From: Sanderia malayensis | Taxonomy: Eukaryota > Cnidaria > Scyphozoa > Semaeostomeae > Pelagiidae | Reading direction: 5' to 3' | NCBI GenBank assembly: GCA_013076295.1 | Contig: RQOL01000658.1 | Location: 1-64,000, forward strand | Length of the DNA: 64,000 nt | Shown: positions 56,438 through 64,000 of the stretch, one piece after another | How positions within the stretch are numbered: position 1 is the stretch's first letter | Layout: every line of letters begins with the position of its first letter | The notes under the pieces: model-generated | The model's input: the letters and a program-made list of their open reading frames with translations, nothing else | What the model was told of the DNA's origin: nothing | The model's database searches: none | Translations under genes and position numbers: made by a program

Positions 56438-56697
56438 TTTTGTAGTGAAATTTGAAATCCCTTCCGCCCCGGTCTGTTCGATACTTTATGACAGCTCCCT
56501 AAACATTTAAAATTTCAATCCAGCAGTTACATTCTTTCAATCAAAAATTAATTTCTTCCAAACCTAAAAGGAAAGAATAGGTATGAAATTTGTATCTTTG
56601 AGTTTTAATTTGAATTAAATGAAGGCTTGCCCAGGATCGACTAAGCCAAAAATCTAAGCAAAGCACCATTTGATATCGCACTTGAAATTACCACAAA

Positions 56698-59613
<2,916 letters not shown>

Positions 59614-60944
59614 GTTGCAAATTTAGTTTTGCATTTGTATCAAATATTGAATTTCATACTGTCTGTTATTTACCTGCTGTTATTGGGTCTCACTTGGTCT
59701 CACTCCAAACACCAACGAGAGTGAAGCGAAGCCCCAATCCGACACAAAGAGGAGGAGAACAGGGAACAGAAACAGAACGGGCAAACGCAGCCCCAGACAC
59801 TAAAAAAGTGGGCGGTCAAAAGAGTAGAAGTCGTCGTTGTCGTCGCGTCGTTGCGACCACAATAGCCACAGCCCAATTTCTGGCAGGACGACATGGCAGG
59901 AGCTTTTGAAGTCATGCATTTGCTGGTTCATTTGCTTTTCATCAAACATGTTGCACACGTTCAAATGACCTAGGTGGTGCTGGTGCTCTCCGATCAGTTT
60001 AACTGTGGTGGGGGACATGATGGCAGATTATGAGCCTCACCAAAGGCTATCACCAAATGCATCCAAATCCTGGTTAGTGGTCAAACAACACAAAGAAGCC
60101 GAAACAAAGGAACTTTTCTCTCAAACGCAGACAAAAATAAGTCAGTACAATGTTGTATGAAGTATGAAATGTGAATTTATCCATTATTAAACACATGATA
60201 TGATGGAGTCAGAGACACGCTTGCATATTTAATAAGTCTGCAGTGATGTACAAACAGGGCCACATTTACAGCCACTTTCTGGGGAACAACTTCCCAAATA
60301 ATGCCAGCATCAACGATGATGCTTGACTTTGACGTGAGCGCGTGTGGACTCTGGCAGAAAGGTCAAGTTGCATTTATGGATGTAAAGGGTGCTAACCCTT
60401 TTGCAAAAAGATATCTCGGACAGAAGCTGGATGTTGCTTGCTTTCGTCACAAATGAAAATGAAAAATAGTACATTATATCCACAGAGCGATTGACTTTGA
60501 GCATGGTTTATTCCCATAGCCCCATAGTGTTGATACCTGAGAAAGTGAGAAATTTATATCACATATACACTGAAATATTTAAAATGAAAGGGACCCTTCA
60601 GAGGATTAACGGCCAATACCGCATTAAGTGAAAGAATATACACCCCTCGCAAAACGTTTTTGAACCAATTGGAATTTAAGACACATGGCACCAAGAACCT
60701 TGACGTACGGCAACAGAACCCGTTCTTGAAACTTCTGCATAATATTTTAGGAACTCATCTTTCTGCAATAGATTATACTTGCACTATAGTAACATACTGT
60801 TGCTGTTGTTATTCAAACTTAAAATTGAAATGTAATGTAATTAAACACATCAAACTGGACACATGTGTCCGTCAGCTTAAAATCTTAAATTTTTTAAATT
60901 AATATTCGTATATTGTAATTAACCAATTTTTTGCTGAAAAATAA

Positions 60945-60997
60945 TTTGAGTTTGAGTTTGAGTTTGAGTTTGAGTTTGAGTTTGAGTTTGAGTTTGA
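60945..60997 (+). repeat. (GAGTTT)n hexamer repeat
   Basis: About nine copies of TTTGAG without interruption. Confidence 0.95.
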
Positions 60998-61113
60998 CTT
61001 TTTCTTCAACGTTTTCCAAAATATCCTCATTATATTTTTCTATTGTTTCTGGAATGTTGTCGTTACCGAAAGTCATCAAGTGACATTTTTAGTTTTTTAA
61101 TTTCATGCAGTTG

Positions 61114-61204
61114 TTGTCAAACCATTCCGCACTTTTAGAGTCTTTAAAAGTGCGGAATGGTTTGACAATGAAAATGACGTCTCTAAATAAGAGACGTCAT
61201 TTTC
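61114..61204. repeat. Two adjacent perfect hairpins
   Basis: Hairpin 1: 61114-61137 is exactly the inverse of 61145-61168 (24 bp, 7-base loop). Hairpin 2: 61170-61184 is the inverse of 61190-61204 (15 bp, 5-base loop), with a TGACGTC-like core in each arm. One base separates them. They lie about 400 bp upstream of ACSF2. Confidence 0.9.
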
Positions 61205-61278
61205 CAGTCTTACTATTGTTGCATGGATGTTACTATCATAAGTATAGTGCAGTGCGTTGTATCGTCAGCACATTTCAG

Positions 61279-61366
61279 TGTCCGTTACGACGTAGAATAA
61301 ATCATTTATAAATATGTTAAGCAGGAGAGGTCCAGGTCCCAGAACTGATCCCTATGGGGGGACACC
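61279..61366 (-). pseudogene. Reverse transcriptase fragment of a LINE
   Basis: Minus translation reads a GVPPYGSVLGPGPLLLNIF motif then INDLFYVV, the RT core segment normally GVPQGSxLGPLLFxIFINDL. Under 30 codons remain; a two-residue insertion and other changes mark it as a relic. Confidence 0.65.
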
Positions 61367-61605
61367 AATAGGAGCAATACAGAGCAATAGGAGTATCTCT
61401 GGACGGAAATGCATGACGTCAAAGCCTCCCAATGAAGCCGTTGGTATGGCCTGAAGACAATGACTGAAGATGTCACCAGACCAGAGAGGAAGCAAGCAGG
61501 ATCGGCAAGTGAAGTAAGTCCATTGTAAGTCTTATCTTTTTATTGGATTTTCCACTTTCCATTTCCAAAGTTGCAAGGCTTTCGTCGTCAAATTGTGAGA
61601 AAACT

Positions 61606-63513
61606 ATGAATAGAATATTATTTCATCCTTCTCTGCAATCTTATTTGAAACCAACATCTCATTCCTGTCCACGTCTGAGATGCTTCTACCACAGAAATAT
61701 CAACAACAGGAAGGACATTTTTGGCTCTCTGGGAATGGACATCTCGCGCATTGCTTCTGTTAATAATGTAGTTGTACCGGGAGGAAATGGCTCATCAAAT
61801 CATGTTCAGCAATGGAGGTATCAGCATTACGATGCCATTGTTAAACACAGTTATTCTCAGGGTTCAACATCACGTCCACTGGTTGGAGAAACGATTGGGC
61901 AGAAATTTAATCAGATTACTGAAATTAATCCAGAAAAGGAATTTGCTGTTTTTCTCGAGGATGGGATTCGAATAAATTTTGCAGATTTCAGAAATGAAGC
62001 TGAAAAGCTTGCCATGGGATTAATCTCCCTGGGGCTACGGAAAGGTGACAGAGTGGGGATGTGGGGGGCAAATTGTTTTGAATGGTTACTTGTTCAATAT
62101 GCAACATCATTTGCAGGGATGATAATGGTAAATATTAACCCAGCTTATCGATCATATGAGCTGAAATATGCATTGAATAAAGTTGGCTGTAAAGCCTTGA
62201 TTATGATGCCACAATTTAAAACATCAAATTATTATGAAATCTTGACAGAAATTGCACCACAACTTGAGCTCTCACAACCAGGACAATTGAACTGTGATGA
62301 GATTCCAGAATTACAGCATGTTGTTCTTAGTGAAGGTAGTCAAAAGCCTGGATGTTTTACATTACCTGAAATAATGCACTTGGGAGGCATTGATGAACAT
62401 GACATGCTACAACACGTGCAATCATCATTGCATTTTGATGAACCAATCAATATTCAATTTACTTCAGGAACTACTGGCAGTCCAAAAGGTGCAACATTGA
62501 CACATCATAATATCCTGAACAATGCAAGCTTTCTTTGCCAAGTTTTAGATTATTATCAGGAGAATACAAAGATTTGTATACCAGTGCCTTTGTATCATTG
62601 TTTTGGCATGGTAATTGGAAGTCTTGCAGCAATGATTAGTGGAGCAACAGCAGTGTTTCCAAGCAGAGGCTTTGATGCAAGCATGGCATTGAATGCAGTT
62701 CACTATGAAAAATGCACAGCTATTTATGGAACACCAACAATGTTTATTGATATGTTAAATGTTCCTGAATTTGGCAATTATAATTTTTCTTTATTAAGAA
62801 CTGGTGTCATGGCTGGCTCACAGTGTCCTGAAGAGGTGATGAAACAAGTTATTCATAAGATGAATTGCAAGGAAATAACAATAGTTTATGGTCAAACAGA
62901 AGCAAGCCCAATAACTAACATTACGAGACGTGATGACCCAATTGATAAACGGATATCCTCAGTTGGAAAGCCATTTCCAGCCACTGAAGTCAAAATTGTT
63001 GATTCAAGGAGAAGAATTGTACCTATCAATACCCCTGGGGAATTGTGCTTTAGAGGGCATGGAGTAATGAAGGGTTATTGGGGAGATGAACAGAAAACAG
63101 AAGAGGTTCTTGACCAGAATGGTTGGCTTTATTCAGGAGATTTGGGCATGATGGATGGAGATGGATATTGTGAGATTATTGGTAGGGCAAAAGATATGGT
63201 GATAAGAGGGGGTGAAAATATATATCCAAAGGAGATAGAAGAATTCTTGCATACACACCCAATGATTAAAGATGTTCAGATAATAGGTGTACCTGACAAG
63301 AGATTGGGGGAGGAAATTGCAGCCTGGATCAGATTACACGATCAAGTTCTCGCTTCACCTGAAGAGATCAAAGAGTTTTGCAGAGGGAGAATATCCCATT
63401 TTAAAATCCCAAAGTACATTAAATTTGTGGATTCATATCCACTTACTGTAACAGGTAAAGTCAGAAAGAATGAAATGAGAGAAATGATGGTGCAGCAGTT
63501 ATCCAAGAATTAA
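61606..63513 (+). CDS. ACSF2: Acyl-CoA synthetase family member 2, mitochondrial (635 aa, intronless)
   Basis: Activates medium-chain fatty acids to acyl-CoA via an acyl-AMP intermediate in mitochondria. One exon. The first ATG of the frame is at 61606, giving a basic, acid-free leader (MNRILFHPSLQSYL...RLRCFYHR) fit for mitochondrial import. AMP-binding motifs in order: FTSGTTGSPKGATLTHHN, IYGTPTMF, VYGQTEASP, GELCFRGHGVMKGYW, YSGDLGMMDGDGY, GRAKDMVIRGGENIYPKEIE, and the catalytic-lysine segment TVTGKVRKNEM. Human ACSF2 is 615 aa and has many introns, so lack of introns here suggests a retrocopy or lineage-wide intron loss; the frame is intact, so it is probably functional. Confidence 0.94.
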   Translation: MNRILFHPSLQSYLKPTSHSCPRLRCFYHRNINNRKDIFGSLGMDISRIASVNNVVVPGGNGSSNHVQQWRYQHYDAIVKHSYSQGSTSRPLVGETIGQKFNQITEINPEKEFAVFLEDGIRINFADFRNEAEKLAMGLISLGLRKGDRVGMWGANCFEWLLVQYATSFAGMIMVNINPAYRSYELKYALNKVGCKALIMMPQFKTSNYYEILTEIAPQLELSQPGQLNCDEIPELQHVVLSEGSQKPGCFTLPEIMHLGGIDEHDMLQHVQSSLHFDEPINIQFTSGTTGSPKGATLTHHNILNNASFLCQVLDYYQENTKICIPVPLYHCFGMVIGSLAAMISGATAVFPSRGFDASMALNAVHYEKCTAIYGTPTMFIDMLNVPEFGNYNFSLLRTGVMAGSQCPEEVMKQVIHKMNCKEITIVYGQTEASPITNITRRDDPIDKRISSVGKPFPATEVKIVDSRRRIVPINTPGELCFRGHGVMKGYWGDEQKTEEVLDQNGWLYSGDLGMMDGDGYCEIIGRAKDMVIRGGENIYPKEIEEFLHTHPMIKDVQIIGVPDKRLGEEIAAWIRLHDQVLASPEEIKEFCRGRISHFKIPKYIKFVDSYPLTVTGKVRKNEMREMMVQQLSKN

Positions 63514-64000
63514 ATATATTTGCATAATTGTACCCCTTCCCTCAAATGTGCCCCCTTAAAAAATATTTTGAAAAGTGTAATGATTCCCCCTTCCAATGAG
63601 CACCCTGCCCCCATATTTGCTGACAATAACAAAATGAGAAATATCAAATAAGAAAAATGTAAGAAACGTAGCATTAGTCACCTTCAAACTTGATAAACTG
63701 GTCACATATTGAATAGTCAAAGCATTGTATAACGATGACATGTGAGACACATGTTTTTGTATGCAATTGTGAAACGTTTTTAGTTTTGACATTTATTGTG
63801 GCGGCCCGTCAGTTTAAGTGTTTTGATTTTTTATCTTCCACAATACTCGTTTTCACTTTTAATCCAAGAGTTATAGGTACTCGTTTCTACTATTATCTGG
63901 AATTTAATTTTGTTTCCAGTTTTCAATTTGTAATTAACTTGTTGACTATAATATCAAGTCAGTATTGGTAATGACTCTGTAATTATCTTTCATTTGGTTT
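63514..64000. other. ACSF2 3' flank
   Basis: No gene seen. A pyrimidine-rich block (about 63531-63615, repeated CCCC(C)TT and TGCCCCC) follows the stop. No long poly(A) tract that would mark a fresh retrocopy. Confidence 0.4.

Larger units (their letters stand above)
50628..56499 (+). mobile_element. 5,872-bp DNA transposon with 44-bp inverted repeats and two divergent genes
   Basis: The 44 bases at 50628-50671 (start GGGAGCTGTCATAAAGTA) and the inverse of 56456-56499 agree at 43 positions; the one mismatch is position 20. TAA flanks both ends (50625-50627, 56500-56502), a 3-bp target duplication. Inside are a spliced SAM-domain gene on minus and a large transposase-like gene on plus whose starts are 164 bp apart. 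A 3-bp duplication occurs in PIF/Harbinger and some other groups, but the encoded proteins do not look like Harbinger. I cannot name the superfamily; homologues of the plus gene occur, to my memory, as uncharacterised proteins in corals and sea anemones. Confidence 0.9.
59614..61278. other. Intergenic region between LCMT1 and ACSF2
   Basis: LCMT1 promoter region at the left; no TATA box seen. No supported gene; 59700-60020 has open frames on both strands without recognisable product. The right part holds the GAGTTT tandem and the two hairpins listed separately. Confidence 0.4.

Noticed and set aside
59700..60018. Overlapping open frames on both strands
   Set aside because: Short, no recognisable domain, and the composition follows a simple GC-richer stretch.

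Overview
The window is nuclear DNA from an animal. Genes have many short introns with GT-AG sites (one GC-AG), it is AT-rich, and transposable elements fill more than half of it. The gene set (ERCC6/CSB, a SUN-domain nuclear-envelope protein, LCMT1, ACSF2, a universal stress protein, two intronless class C receptors) and the element set (DIRS, Polinton, hAT, Mutator-like, CR1/L2-like LINEs) fit an early-branching metazoan. A cnidarian is my first guess and a sponge my second; neither is proven. No rRNA or free-standing tRNA gene and no prokaryotic feature was seen.

Layout. 1-26.6 kb is an element graveyard: a DIRS gag/pol piece, a complete 2,765-bp hAT copy with an 8-bp target duplication, a decayed LINE, a spliced Mutator-like transposase gene, and a foldback repeat (12.4-20.5 kb) split by a 4.8-kb LINE and at least two other insertions. 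A possible three-exon gene, a DIRS recombinase remnant and a 100-N gap follow. The block ends with the amino-terminal part of a Polinton DNA polymerase, divergent from a 157-aa ORF across a promoter with a cluster of heat-shock elements.

27.2-50.2 kb is mostly host genes: a SUN-domain gene (15 coding exons, 415 aa), two class C GPCR genes in tandem, ERCC6 (15 coding exons, 1,311 aa) and a universal stress protein gene. The exon models of the SUN gene, ERCC6 and LCMT1 were built by hand; their phases agree and their lengths divide by three.

50.6-56.5 kb is a 5,872-bp DNA transposon with 44-bp inverted repeats (43 of 44 matching) and a TAA target duplication. It carries two divergent genes: a spliced SAM-domain protein on minus, and on plus a large protein with a DDE-like arrangement that I cannot place in a named superfamily. 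This is the best candidate for an undescribed system. The remainder holds LCMT1 (11 exons, 327 aa) and an intronless ACSF2 gene preceded by two perfect hairpins.

The host genes cover nuclear architecture, transcription-coupled repair, PP2A methylation, acyl-CoA activation and glutamate-receptor-like signalling, and show no sign of a shared pathway. The main biology here is in the mobile elements and their control regions.
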